Positions 48,404 to 60,866 of a stretch of DNA of 64,000 bases are shown piece by piece. This DNA comes from Kofleriaceae bacterium (GTDB taxonomy: Bacteria; Myxococcota_A; Polyangia; Haliangiales; Haliangiaceae). Numbering within the stretch: the stretch's first letter is position 1; every line of letters begins with the position of its first letter. The notes under the pieces were generated by a model that saw nothing but the letters and a program-made list of their open reading frames with translations, was not told where the DNA came from and searched no databases. A program made the translations under genes and the position numbers. The DNA is taken from positions 260,120-324,119 of the forward strand of contig JACKDR010000007.1 of assembly GCA_020633495.1 (NCBI GenBank), given 5' to 3'.

Positions 48404-48431
48404 GCCGGCCGGCTCCCCGCTCGCGGTGAGA

Positions 48432-48466
48432 CGCGGCGCCCCTACCGCCAGGTAGTGGGCGCCGCG
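48432..48466 (+). terminator. Strong hairpin after Cys-rich lipoprotein gene
   Basis: Arms CGCGGCGCCC + CTACC and GGTAG + GGGCGCCGCG pair over 15 bases with a four-base loop and one bulged T; a short GTTTC follows. It begins 29 bases after the stop codon. A good terminator candidate. Confidence 0.65.
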
Positions 48467-48494
48467 GCCGTTTCGGCGATATCCTCACGATCAC

Positions 48495-50447
<1,953 letters not shown>

Positions 50448-50476
50448 GCGCCGGGCGCCGCGCGTCCGAGGATCCG

Positions 50477-50534
50477 TCGCTCACCCGGGGCGAAGTCCGA
50501 GCGGCGAAGTCGCGAGGACGAAGTCGAGGGGGCG
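50477..50534. repeat. Intergenic palindromic repeat, core type 2
   Basis: A copy of the same family (reverse orientation) with flank CGCTCACCCGGGG, core GCGGCGAAGTCGC and end GTCGAGGGGGCG. It sits in the 125-bp convergent gap between the kinase and amidohydrolase genes. A few substitutions from the 39732 copy keep most of the fold. Confidence 0.78.
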
Positions 50535-50572
50535 TGGGGCGTGGATCGCTCCGCGCCGCGCGCCCGCCGGCG

Positions 50573-51832
50573 CTACCGGTAGCGATCGAACAGCTCGGTC
50601 TGGTGGGTCACCAGCGACTGCACGACGCCGCCGATGATCACGACCTCGGCGCGGCTCGACAGCTCCAGCGGATCGCCGGACCACACGACGACGTCGGCGA
50701 CCTGGCCCTTTTCGACCGTGCCGCGATCCTTGACGCCGTACAGCGCCGCCGGCACCGTGGTCAGCGCGGCCAGCGCCTGCGCCCACGGCATGCCGTCCGC
50801 GACCGCGTTGCCGGCGAGCTGGCGGATCGTCCGGGCCGCGTCGGGGTCGCCCATCGTCGCGATCGCGACCGGCACGCCGGCGGCGGCGAGCACCGCGGCG
50901 TTGTCGTCGCGGACGTCGGGCGCCTCGAGACGTCGCGGCAGGTTGTCGGTCGGATCGAGGATCACCGCGACGCCGGCCCTGGCCAGCTCGTCGGCGACCT
51001 TCCAGGCCTCGGTGCCGCCGCTGATCGCCAGGCGCAGCTTGCGCTGCTTTGCCAGGCGCAGCGCCGCGCGGATGTCGCCCTCCGACTCGGCGGCGACGAC
51101 CAGCGGGAGGCGGCCGCGCAGCACCGGCTGCAGGGCCTCGAGATCGAGGCGGTCGGCGGCGAGCTCGCGCGACTGGTTGCGGTCGTAGGCCGACCGGGTC
51201 CGCGCGTAGGTCGCCGCGTCGTCGAGCAGCGCCCGCAGCATCTCGATCGCGCGGCCGCGCGAGCCGCCGCTGGCGTCGCTGGCCGCGTTGCCCAGGCTGG
51301 CGTGCATCGCCGCCGGGGCCGCGACCGCGTCGTCGGCGGTGACGCCGTCGGCGAGCGTGAACCACGCCGACTGCCCCGCGACCAGCGCGCCGCGCGGCAC
51401 CGCCACCGCCGAGGTCACGCCGCCGGCGCGGGCCACCGGGATCGTCAGCGCGTCGGCGTCGTAGGCGTCGACCACGCGGAACGCGGCGTGGACCTTGTCG
51501 GCGTCCAGGGCCGGCGCGCCGTCGTTGGCCGACGGCTCGGCGTCGACCGTCACCAGCCCCAGGCTCGAGTCGGCCTCGATCAGCCCGGCGGTGACGATCT
51601 TGCCGGTGCCGTCGATGCGGGTCGCGCCCGCGGGGACCGCGACCCCGGCGCCGACCGCGGTGATCTTGCCGTCGACGATCACCACGGTGGCGTCGTCGAG
51701 CTTGCGATCGGGGCGGGTGTAGACGGTGGCGCCGACGATCGCGATCGTGTCGGCCCGCGCCGGCCGTGGCGCCACCGCCAGCGTGGCCGCGACCGCCACC
51801 GTTACGAGCCCCAGGGGCGCCGCGCCGCGCAT
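50573..51832 (-). CDS. Amidohydrolase-like protein without metal-site histidines
   Basis: A 419-residue exported protein (signal to APRPARA) of the amidohydrolase superfamily. It has the opening IVGATVYTRPDRKLDDATVVIVDGKI and the end KGQVADVVVWSGDPLELSS, but the usual HxH motif after the first strand reads IEADSSLG, so the first metal ligands are missing. It is probably inactive or a partner of the next enzyme. Its start overlaps the stop of that enzyme (TGATG), and the two are an operon. Confidence 0.85.
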   Translation of the reverse strand: MRGAAPLGLVTVAVAATLAVAPRPARADTIAIVGATVYTRPDRKLDDATVVIVDGKITAVGAGVAVPAGATRIDGTGKIVTAGLIEADSSLGLVTVDAEPSANDGAPALDADKVHAAFRVVDAYDADALTIPVARAGGVTSAVAVPRGALVAGQSAWFTLADGVTADDAVAAPAAMHASLGNAASDASGGSRGRAIEMLRALLDDAATYARTRSAYDRNQSRELAADRLDLEALQPVLRGRLPLVVAAESEGDIRAALRLAKQRKLRLAISGGTEAWKVADELARAGVAVILDPTDNLPRRLEAPDVRDDNAAVLAAAGVPVAIATMGDPDAARTIRQLAGNAVADGMPWAQALAALTTVPAALYGVKDRGTVEKGQVADVVVWSGDPLELSSRAEVVIIGGVVQSLVTHQTELFDRYR

Positions 51833-53379
51833 CACTTGCCCTCCGCGCCGCGGTCGCCCGCCGAGTTGCCCAGCTCGTAGTCGGTCTCGGGCCGGCCGGC
51901 GCCGCGCTGGTACAGCAGCTCGCCGCCGACGACGACGTCCTCGGCCTTGCTGTAGACGCTGAACGGGTCGCCGCTCCACACCACGACGTCGGCGCGCTTG
52001 CCGACCTCGAGCGTGCCGGTGACGTCGTCGATGCCCAGCACCCAGGCCGGGTTGGCCGTGATCCACCGCAGCGCCTGGTCGTCGGTGATGACCAGGCCGG
52101 CGGCGCGCGCCGACGCCAGCGCCTTGGCCGCCTCCTGGTTGAGGCGCTGGATGCCGATCGCCGAGTCCGAGTGGATCGTCGCCCGGCCGCCGCTCTCGGT
52201 GTACAGGCCGGCGTTCTCGGGGATGCCGTCGAAGGCCTCGAGCTTGAAGCCCCACCAGTCGGCCCAGGTGTTGATGGCGATGCCGTGCGCGATCAGCCGC
52301 TCGCGCACCTTGTAGGCCTCGAGCGCGTGGTGGAACGACCGGATCTGGAAGCCGTACTCGTCGGCGATGTCGACCATCTTGGCCAGCTCGTCGGCGCGGT
52401 AGCAGTGGATCTGCACCAGGACCTCGCCGCGCAGCACCGCCGCCAGCGTGTCCTTGCCCAGGTCGCGCGCCGGCGGCTCCGGCGCGGCCTCGACCTTGAC
52501 CCGGCCGGGCTTGCCGGCGGCGGCCGCGGCGGCGTCGAGCTCGGCGGCGCGGGCCCGCTTGGCCAGCCACGCGGTGCGCGCGCGCTGGTAGCCGCGCCAC
52601 TTGGCGTCGTAGGCCGCGGCGTCGGCGAACGCGGCGCGGAACGCGGCGTACTCGGCCATGCGGGTCTGCGGCCCGCCCTTGGCGCCGTAGACCCGCTTGG
52701 GGTTCTCGCCGCACGCCATCTTGATCGTGGGTGGCGCGCCGGGGAACGCGACGTCGTCGCTGGTCACGCCCGGCTTCATCTGCACCGTGAAGCCGCGGCC
52801 GCCGATCAGGTTGGCCGAGCCGGGCAGGATCAGCGCGGTGGTGACGCCGCCGGCCATCGCGCGCGGGATCTGCGGATCCTGCGGCCAGTAGCCGTACTCG
52901 GCGCGGGCCTGCGCGGTGACCGGCGCGACCATCTCGTTGCCGTCGCTGGTGGCGCCGGCGCCGGGCGCGGCGTAGACGCCGAGGTGCGAGTGGGCGTCGA
53001 TGATGCCCGGGGTGACGAACTTGCCCTGGCCATCGATCACGGTGGCGCCGGCCGGGGTCTCGACCGGGCCCTTGCCGACGTAGGTGATGTGGCCGCCCTC
53101 GAGCACGATCACGCCGCCGGCGTACTTCGCGCCGGTCGCGGTGAGGATCGTCGCGCCGCGCACGACGATCGGCGTCGCGGCCGGGTTGTCGAGCGCGGCC
53201 CGCCGATCCGCCGGCGTGCGCGTGATGCCGTGGGGGAGATCGTCTTCCGGATCGATCCAGCTCTCCGGCAGATCGAGCTTGGGGGCGTCGGGTGGCGGTG
53301 GCGACGTCGCGGTGGATCGCACCTGCGATCCGCAGGCGACGAGCACCACGAGCAGGGCACCGGGGGCGCTGCGAAGCAT
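51832..53379 (-). CDS. Amidohydrolase lipoprotein
   Basis: A 515-residue lipoprotein (VVLVACGS) of the imidazolonepropionase/dihydroorotase-like superfamily. HSHLG (the HxH metal pair), QIHCYRADE, SFHHALEAYK and TIHSDSAIG with the final catalytic Asp are all present, so the active site looks complete. An insert rich in Ala/Lys (about 245-310) is unusual. It is exported and anchored, so it would hydrolyse a periplasmic or environmental amide or cyclic substrate. It is upstream of the degenerate paralogue. Confidence 0.87.
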   Translation of the reverse strand: MLRSAPGALLVVLVACGSQVRSTATSPPPPDAPKLDLPESWIDPEDDLPHGITRTPADRRAALDNPAATPIVVRGATILTATGAKYAGGVIVLEGGHITYVGKGPVETPAGATVIDGQGKFVTPGIIDAHSHLGVYAAPGAGATSDGNEMVAPVTAQARAEYGYWPQDPQIPRAMAGGVTTALILPGSANLIGGRGFTVQMKPGVTSDDVAFPGAPPTIKMACGENPKRVYGAKGGPQTRMAEYAAFRAAFADAAAYDAKWRGYQRARTAWLAKRARAAELDAAAAAAGKPGRVKVEAAPEPPARDLGKDTLAAVLRGEVLVQIHCYRADELAKMVDIADEYGFQIRSFHHALEAYKVRERLIAHGIAINTWADWWGFKLEAFDGIPENAGLYTESGGRATIHSDSAIGIQRLNQEAAKALASARAAGLVITDDQALRWITANPAWVLGIDDVTGTLEVGKRADVVVWSGDPFSVYSKAEDVVVGGELLYQRGAGRPETDYELGNSAGDRGAEGK

Positions 53380-53601
53380 GGCCGCGGTTGTAGCACCGCG
53401 TCGCGCCAGCTTCTCGCGCGACGAACGTGTCAGCTGGCTTGCGTGGAGGTCGTGTCGAGTCCGGATCGTGTCAGCGGCGGTTGGTTCGATGCTCGCCCGC
53501 GCACGTTGTGCGCGATCGGAACGCGGCCTATACGAGTGGCGCAGCGGAGGTCGCGATCAGCGCGCGATCCCGGACGGACTCGGCTCACGTAGGAGGCTGC
53601 G

Positions 53602-56600
53602 ATGCGTGCTCGGTTCTGGTGGCCCCTCGCGGTGGCCGTCAGCGTGATGGTATGGCTCGTCCCGGCGACGGCGCGAGCGCAAGCGACTCGCACGGTCACC
53701 GGCATGGTGGTCGACGGTGCGGGCGACGGCGTCGTCGGCGCCACGGTCGTGCTCGACGGTGACCCCGCGGTCACCACGCAGAGCGTCGACGGTGGTGGCT
53801 TCGTGCTGGCCAAGGTGCCGGTCGGCGACGTCCTCTTGCGCCTCACCGCGCCCGGCTTCGATCCGGTCGCGGTGCCGCTCAAGGCCGGCAAGGCGGCGGT
53901 GACCCTGAGCGTGTCGATGACGCGCCAGCGGGTCGAGCCACCGCCGACCCGGATGCTCACCGGCCTGGTCCGCGACGACGCCGGCGCGCCGGTCGCGAAC
54001 GCGACGGTGCGGGTCCAGGGCACCGAGCTCGCGGCGCTGACCGACGGCGACGGCCTCTTCCTCTTGCCCGGCGTCACCACCGCGGACGTCGTCCTCGAGG
54101 TCAGCGCCCCCGACCACACCGGCACGACCGTCACGGTCGCGGCCGGTGACGGCTCGGTCAAGGTCGCGCTGGCGTCGACCGCGACCGAGCCGGTGGCGCC
54201 GCCGACCCCGACCGTGCGCCGCGTCCACGGCACCGTCGTCGAGGCCTCCACCGGCGATCCGGTCCCCGGCGCCACCGTCCAGATCGAGGGCGGCGCCGCC
54301 GATCAGCTCGCGATCACCGACGAGAACGGCGCGTTCGTCCTCGAGGGCGTCTCGCCGGGACCGGTCAACCTGCAGGTCGCCGCGGTCGGCTACGACGACT
54401 TCACGCTGGCGGTCGATCCCAGCATGGACGACGTCGTCATCACCCTCGGCTACGGCACCAACGAGGAGATCTACGTCGAGGGCCGCGCCCCGGTCATCGT
54501 CAAGCAGAACCTGGCCAACGGCGCCTCGGTGGTCGACGACCAGGAGCTCAACCGGGTCTCGGCGCAGACCCTCGACGGCGCGCTCGCCGCCAAGCTGCCC
54601 GGCGCCAACCTGCAGTTCAACTCCGGCGCGCCCGGCGGCGGCGCCCAGCTGCGCCTGCGCGGCATCTCCACGATCAACGGCCAGTCGTCGCCGCTGTTCG
54701 TGATCGACGGCGTCATCATCTCCAACGTCGCGGTGCCGTCGGGCGCCAACTCGATCACCGCGGCGGCCGCCGGCGGCAGCCAGTCCAACCAGGACAACGC
54801 GGTCAACCGCATCGCCGACCTCAACCCCAACGACATCGAGACCGTCGAGGTCCTCAAGGGCGCCTCGGCCGCCGCGCTGTACGGCTCCAAGGCCGCCAAC
54901 GGCGTCGTCATCATCACCACCAAGCGCGGCCGCGGCGGCAAGACCCAGGTCCACGTCACCCAGCGCTTCGGCTTCTCGGCGGTGTCGAACACGCTGGGCT
55001 CGCGCACCTTCGGCTCGGCCCAGGAGGTCATGGACGCCTACGGCGCGACCTCGCCGCTGGTCGACGCCTACAACGCCTCGGGCGGCGCCACCTTCGATCA
55101 CGAGGGCGAGATCACCCAGACCAAGCTGGCCAGCGAGACCATCGCCAGCGCCGCCGGCGGCACCGAGAAGGCCAGCTACTACGGCTCGGTGCTGGTCAAG
55201 GACGAGCCCGGCGTCGTCATCGGCACCTTCTACCAGAAGCAGGCCGGCCGGCTCGCGCTCGGCTACCGCCTGTGGGACCGGCTCAAGGTCGGCCTCACCG
55301 CCAACATCATCCACTCCAAGTCCGACCGCGGCCTGACCAACAACGACAACACCGGCACCTCGTACTACGTCGTGCTGTCGGGCACGCCGAGCTTCGTCGA
55401 CCTCTTGCCCAGCGGCGGCGTCTACCCGGCCAACCCCGCGGTCGGCAGCGGCAGCAACCCGCTGCAGACCGTGCAGCTGTTCCAGAACCGCGAGGACGTG
55501 TGGCGCCTGATCGGCGGCACCAACGCCTCGCTCGACCTCTGGTCCAACGCCGAGCACAAGGTCGAGCTCCTCGGCAACTTCGGCGTCGACAGCTTCGACC
55601 AGCACAACACGCTGCTGTCGCCGCCCGAGCTGATCTTCGAGCCCATCATCGACGGCCTCGCCGGCACCTCGATCGACGCCTCGACCGTCAACCTCAACTA
55701 CAACCTCGGCGTCGGCGCCCAGTGGGGCTACGAGCCGGCCAGCGGCGCCTTCCGCAGCGCGCTGTCGGGCGGCCTGACCCTCGAGTCGGTCGACCTGTCG
55801 AGCGTCTACGTCACCGCGCAGAACCTCACCGCCGGCCAGCCCAACGTCGACTCCGGGACCTCGGTCAGCCTGCTGCAGTCGCGGCTGCGCACCAAGGACC
55901 AGGGCGTCTACGTCCAGGAGGAGGTCGCGCTGCTCGACGACAAGCTGTCGCTGCTCGCCGGCATGCTGGGCGAGCGGTCGAGCCTCAACGGCGACACCGG
56001 CCACTACTACCTGTTCCCCAAGTTCGCCGCGGTCTACGGCCTGCCGGTCGAGAAGGACCTGTTCGACGTCCTGCGCGTCCGCGGCGCCTACGGCGAGGCC
56101 GGCAACCGGCCCAACTACGGCCAGAAGTTCACCGCCCTCAACGCCACCAACAACATCGACGGCAACGCCGGCCTGACGGTCGGCGGCAACGCCGGTGACC
56201 CCAACATCCAGCCCGAGCGCCAGCGCGAGGTCGAGCTCGGCGTCGACGCCGCGCTCGAGGAGCAGCGCGCGGTGATCGAGCTGACCGCCTACCAGCGCAG
56301 CATCTCGGACCTGCTGCTGCAGCGGTCGCTGGCGACCTCGACCGGGTTCACGACCCAGTTCTTCAACGGCGGCTCGATGCGCAACCGCGGCCTCGAGGCC
56401 GCGCTGACGGTGGTCCCGGTCAGCGGCGCCTTCGACTGGACGGCGCGGGCGATCTTCACGCTCAACCGCTCGACCATCACGGCGCTGCCCGACGGCGTCG
56501 ACGCCTTCGACATCACCGCCGCCGGGTTCGGCGCCGGCCTCGGCGCCTACCGCATCGAGGAGGGCAAGAGCGCGACCCAGATCGTCGGCTCGGTCGACGC

Positions 56601-57090
56601 CGACGGCACGATCGCGCCGCTCGGCGACGGCGAGCCCAGCTTCCGCATGGGCATCGCCAACGACTTCCACTACAAGGAGTGGAGCCTGGCGACCCTGCTC
56701 GACTGGCAGCAGGGCTCGAAGATCATCAACCTGACCCGGCTGCTCTACGACTTCGGCCAGGTCACGCCCGACTACGTCGGCGCCGGCGAGGCCCGCCTCG
56801 ACGCGTTCTCCAACGGCGACATCCGGCCGTACATCGAGGACGCCTCGTTCCTCAAGGTCCGCGAGGTGTCGCTGACCTACGACGTGCCCGCCAAGTGGGC
56901 CAAGCAGATCGGCCCGGTCGAGACCCTGCAGGTCAGCCTGCAGGGCCGCAACCTGCTGACCTTCACCGGCTACAGCGGCCTGGATCCCGAGGTCTCGAAC
57001 TTCGGCAGCCAGCCGATCGGCCGCAACTACGACGTCGCACCCTACCCGCCGAGCCGCAGCTTCTGGCTGTCGGTGTCGGCCGGCCTGTGA
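53602..57090 (+). CDS. SusC/RagA-type TonB-dependent outer-membrane receptor
   Basis: A 1162-residue receptor. The signal peptide (WLVPATARAQA) is followed by three carboxypeptidase-regulatory-like domains (about 30-110, 120-200, 210-285; GAPVANATVRVQG, GDPVPGATVQIEGG) instead of the usual one, then a TonB-box-like EEIYVEGRAPV, the plug (ELNRVSAQTLDGALAAKLPG, LRGISTINGQSSPLFVIDG) and a barrel of about 700 residues ending FWLSVSAGL. It takes up a nutrient with the SusD protein. A strong TAGGAGG ribosome site. No TonB or ExbBD genes are in view. Confidence 0.92.
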   Translation: MRARFWWPLAVAVSVMVWLVPATARAQATRTVTGMVVDGAGDGVVGATVVLDGDPAVTTQSVDGGGFVLAKVPVGDVLLRLTAPGFDPVAVPLKAGKAAVTLSVSMTRQRVEPPPTRMLTGLVRDDAGAPVANATVRVQGTELAALTDGDGLFLLPGVTTADVVLEVSAPDHTGTTVTVAAGDGSVKVALASTATEPVAPPTPTVRRVHGTVVEASTGDPVPGATVQIEGGAADQLAITDENGAFVLEGVSPGPVNLQVAAVGYDDFTLAVDPSMDDVVITLGYGTNEEIYVEGRAPVIVKQNLANGASVVDDQELNRVSAQTLDGALAAKLPGANLQFNSGAPGGGAQLRLRGISTINGQSSPLFVIDGVIISNVAVPSGANSITAAAAGGSQSNQDNAVNRIADLNPNDIETVEVLKGASAAALYGSKAANGVVIITTKRGRGGKTQVHVTQRFGFSAVSNTLGSRTFGSAQEVMDAYGATSPLVDAYNASGGATFDHEGEITQTKLASETIASAAGGTEKASYYGSVLVKDEPGVVIGTFYQKQAGRLALGYRLWDRLKVGLTANIIHSKSDRGLTNNDNTGTSYYVVLSGTPSFVDLLPSGGVYPANPAVGSGSNPLQTVQLFQNREDVWRLIGGTNASLDLWSNAEHKVELLGNFGVDSFDQHNTLLSPPELIFEPIIDGLAGTSIDASTVNLNYNLGVGAQWGYEPASGAFRSALSGGLTLESVDLSSVYVTAQNLTAGQPNVDSGTSVSLLQSRLRTKDQGVYVQEEVALLDDKLSLLAGMLGERSSLNGDTGHYYLFPKFAAVYGLPVEKDLFDVLRVRGAYGEAGNRPNYGQKFTALNATNNIDGNAGLTVGGNAGDPNIQPERQREVELGVDAALEEQRAVIELTAYQRSISDLLLQRSLATSTGFTTQFFNGGSMRNRGLEAALTVVPVSGAFDWTARAIFTLNRSTITALPDGVDAFDITAAGFGAGLGAYRIEEGKSATQIVGSVDADGTIAPLGDGEPSFRMGIANDFHYKEWSLATLLDWQQGSKIINLTRLLYDFGQVTPDYVGAGEARLDAFSNGDIRPYIEDASFLKVREVSLTYDVPAKWAKQIGPVETLQVSLQGRNLLTFTGYSGLDPEVSNFGSQPIGRNYDVAPYPPSRSFWLSVSAGL

Positions 57091-57110
57091 GCGAGGCAGG
57101 AGGAACCACC

Positions 57111-58484
<1,374 letters not shown>

Positions 58485-58499
58485 CCGAAGCTCGGCGGG

Positions 58500-59342
58500 A
58501 TGTGGTCTCGCCGGTCCCGCCTCGCGGGCGTCGTCGCGGCGGTCGCGCTCGCCGCGGCGGCGACGACGGCGGCGGCCGTCGTCGCGCCGGGGCCGGCCCG
58601 CGCCGAGCCGGCGCCGTGGCCGCGCCGCGCGGTCGACCGGCCGCTGCGCCTGGCGCCGGGCATGGTCGAGGTCCGGCTCGCCGCCGAGCTGAGCCTGTCG
58701 GCGGGCGCGGTCGGCGAGCCGGTCGCGATCGCGCCCGACGTGTGGGTCGGGGTCAACCGGCGCCTGACCCTGGGCGTGACCCACTCGTGGGCGGCGCGCG
58801 GCGGCCTGGGCGCCGGCCGCGGCCTGTGCCTGGGCGCGACGGCCGAGGTCGCCGACGGCGGCTGCCCGGGCCGCTACGACGCGGTCGCGCTCGACGCCCG
58901 GTTCGCGATCCCGGCGCTCGGCGACGACACCGTCGGCCTGGTCGCGCTCGACGCCCGGCGCCTGTCGCCGGCCACCGTCGCGCTCGAGGTCGGCGTCGCG
59001 TCGCGGTGGCGCAGCGGCGACCTCGCGGTCGTGGTCGCGCCAGTGCTGGCGCTGGGCCTGGCGCGCCGCGACCTCGGCAACCAGGAGCGGGTCCGGGTCC
59101 CGGTCACCGTGCAGTGGCAGGCCGCCGACCGCGTCGCGCTGACCCTGACCACCGGCTTCACCAGCACCGCCGACGATCTCTTCGGCGACCTCGCGATCGT
59201 CGTCGGCGCCGGCGCCGCGGTCACCGTCCGCGACGACCTCGACCTCGGCGTCGCCGCCGGCCTGCCGCGCGCCCTCGGCGGCGCCGGACAGGGCGGCACC
59301 GACGAGCGCTACGCCACCGCGTGGCTGACCTGGCGCCGCTGA
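58500..59342 (+). CDS. Exported beta-rich protein, possible small barrel
   Basis: A 280-residue protein with a signal peptide (AVVAPGPARAEP) and alternating hydrophobic strands to the end (TAWLTWRR). It looks like a transporter-type small outer-membrane barrel, but I cannot name the family. It starts 15 bases after the SusD stop, so it is the third gene of the uptake operon. The role is unknown. Confidence 0.7.
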   Translation: MWSRRSRLAGVVAAVALAAAATTAAAVVAPGPARAEPAPWPRRAVDRPLRLAPGMVEVRLAAELSLSAGAVGEPVAIAPDVWVGVNRRLTLGVTHSWAARGGLGAGRGLCLGATAEVADGGCPGRYDAVALDARFAIPALGDDTVGLVALDARRLSPATVALEVGVASRWRSGDLAVVVAPVLALGLARRDLGNQERVRVPVTVQWQAADRVALTLTTGFTSTADDLFGDLAIVVGAGAAVTVRDDLDLGVAAGLPRALGGAGQGGTDERYATAWLTWRR

Positions 59343-59414
59343 GCGCACCGCCGACGCGCACCGCGGCCGACGCCCACCCCGCCCGACGCCCACCTCGGTC
59401 CAGGCTCGCCCGCC

Positions 59415-59450
59415 ACGCTCACCCCGAGCGCGCGCGAGCGGCCCTCGACT
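59415..59450. repeat. Partial copy of intergenic palindromic repeat
   Basis: A degenerate fragment: ACGCTCACCCCGAGCG then CCTCGAC, with the core lost. It is in the 479-bp gap 59343-59821 between convergent genes; the gap holds repeats and no gene I can support. Confidence 0.5.
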
Positions 59451-59551
59451 GCTCGGCCGGCGCTTCGCGCCGGACCTCGCGCTCCTAACGAACAGCTGGG
59501 CCGCTGTTTGCGTGGCGCAGCGATCGGCTGACCGCGGGTTTGGGCCCGACA

Positions 59552-59609
59552 GCGCTCACCCCGAGCGGAGGGGGAGGTGCGCAGCACCGACCCCGCAGTC
59601 GAGGGGGCG
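59552..59609. repeat. Intergenic palindromic repeat, core type 1
   Basis: Flank CGCTCACCCCGAGCG, core with GGTGC/GCACC hairpin (GGTGCGCAGCACC), end GTCGAGGGGGCG. Reverse orientation relative to copies A and B at 39.5 kb. Confidence 0.78.
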
Positions 59610-59643
59610 GGCACCGGTGCGCCGCCGAGACCGCACCGATCCA

Positions 59644-59701
59644 CGCCCTCTCGACTGCGCCCTCGCGGCTTCGCCGCTCGGGCTCCGCTCGAGGTGAGCG
59701 A
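59644..59701. repeat. Intergenic palindromic repeat, core type 2
   Basis: Flank CCCTCTCGAC, core GCGGC-TTC-GCCGC, end CTCGAGGTGAGCGA. Opposite orientation to the copy at 59552, so the two face each other. Confidence 0.78.
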
Positions 59702-59763
59702 ACCACGTCGACCAGGCGACCTGACCCGGTTCGTCTTGCGGCAAATCTCCGACGGCCGTCGGT

Positions 59764-59782
59764 CGAGCGCTCGGGGTGAGCG
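59764..59782. repeat. Half copy of intergenic palindromic repeat
   Basis: Only the right flank GAGCGCTCGGGGTGAGCGG remains, ten bases before a tandem heptamer tract and the MerR stop. Confidence 0.45.
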
Positions 59783-59790
59783 GCGCCCCG

Positions 59791-59818
59791 CGGCCCGCGG
59801 CCCGCGGCCCGCGGCCCG
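59791..59818. repeat. Tandem heptamer tract
   Basis: CGGCCCG repeats four times directly beside the stop codon of the MerR-type gene. Slippage-prone; its role is unknown. Confidence 0.8.
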
Positions 59819-59821
59819 CGC

Positions 59822-60577
59822 CTACCGGTCGTCGTCGCCCAGCGCCGCCATCGCGTCCTTCATGTACGCGAAGATCGCCGGGTCGAAGCTGGGATGGATC
59901 TGCTGCACCGGTTGCTCCGCGTACATCTTCTGCAGCGACGCCGCGATGCCCGGGTCGCCGCCGGTGAACATGCCGATCAGCTCCTGCCAGCGCCGCGCGA
60001 TCGCCCGCACCGGCGCGGCGTCCGGCGGCGTGCCGCGCTCCATCTCGGCGCGGACGTGCGCGAACAGGTCCTGCCACTCGCGCTCGACCGCGCGGATCTG
60101 CTCGTCCCCCAGCTCGGCGCGTCGCCGCGCCAGCTGCGCCTTCTGCTCGTCGGTGTAGTAGTCGTCGATCATCGTCATCACCTCCGCGGTCTCGAGGAAC
60201 GTCTCGACGTCGTCGCGCCCGTCGCGCAGCTGGTCGCGCAGCCGCTCGAGCCGCGCGCACAGCGCCCGGTGCTCGTCGAGCCGCTCGTGGGCGCGCGCGA
60301 GGTGGCGCTCGACCAGCCGCAGCGGGCTCGACGCCGGGTCGTCGAGCAGGCGCCGTACCTCCGCCAGCGACAGCCCCAGCGCGGTCAGCGCGGTGATCCG
60401 CGCCAGCCGGGCCACGTCGTCGGCGCCGTACAGACGGTGGCCGGCGTTGGTGCGGGCCGACGGCGTCAGCAGGCCGACGGCCTCGTAGTGGTGCAGCGTC
60501 CGCACCGACACGCCCGCCAGCGAGGCCAGCTCACCGACCTTGTACGGCGGCGCCGCGATGGCTGGGCGACGGGGCAT
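59822..60577 (-). CDS. MerR-family regulator with TipAS domain
   Basis: A 251-residue regulator. The MerR winged helix (YKVGELASLAGVSVRTLHHY, then EAVGLLTPSARTNAGHRLYG) and a coiled dimer helix come first; the C-terminal TipAS-like domain (about 140-250; YYTDEQKAQLARRRAEL, REWQDLFAHVRAEMERG, FDPAIFAYMKDAMAAL) binds hydrophobic drugs in TipA. It may sense antibiotics or similar ligands. The target promoter is not evident. It is divergent from the next unit by 76 bp. Confidence 0.9.
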   Translation of the reverse strand: MPRRPAIAAPPYKVGELASLAGVSVRTLHHYEAVGLLTPSARTNAGHRLYGADDVARLARITALTALGLSLAEVRRLLDDPASSPLRLVERHLARAHERLDEHRALCARLERLRDQLRDGRDDVETFLETAEVMTMIDDYYTDEQKAQLARRRAELGDEQIRAVEREWQDLFAHVRAEMERGTPPDAAPVRAIARRWQELIGMFTGGDPGIAASLQKMYAEQPVQQIHPSFDPAIFAYMKDAMAALGDDDR

Positions 60578-60653
60578 GAAGCCAACCTAGATCCTCACGT
60601 CGCGTGAGGGGCAAGGGATTTTTCGGGGCGGATCCGGGTATCGTGCGCCCGCC

Positions 60654-60866
60654 GTGGCCGACCCCGCGCTGCCGTTCCCCGAGGCCCTGTGCCACCGCTG
60701 CCGCCACCTGCGGCGCGTCGTCGGCAAGCGCTCGGTGTTCCTGCAGTGCACCGAGCCGTCGCTGCCCAAGTACCCGCCGCAGCCGGTCCGCCGCTGCCCC
60801 GGCTTCGTCGCCGCGCCGCCGACGCCGCCCGCCACCGACCCGCGCGGCCCCGGGGGCGCCGCGTGA
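60654..60866 (+). CDS. Small four-Cys protein, possible zinc ribbon
   Basis: A 70-residue protein with CHRCRHL early and two later Cys (LQCTEPS, RRCPGF). The spacing suggests one metal site. GTG start. Its stop overlaps the GTG start of the membrane protein (GTGA), so it is coupled. The function is unknown. Confidence 0.65.
   Translation: MADPALPFPEALCHRCRHLRRVVGKRSVFLQCTEPSLPKYPPQPVRRCPGFVAAPPTPPATDPRGPGGAA

Noticed and set aside
53557..56670. A 1037-codon open frame antisense to the SusC gene
   Set aside because: Repetitive Arg/Asp/Gly/Val text with no domain; the plus strand has a full SusC protein with a ribosome site.
59485..59780. Short open frames in the 59.4-59.8 kb gap
   Set aside because: They fall on the palindromic repeats on both strands and show no start signal or protein-like composition.
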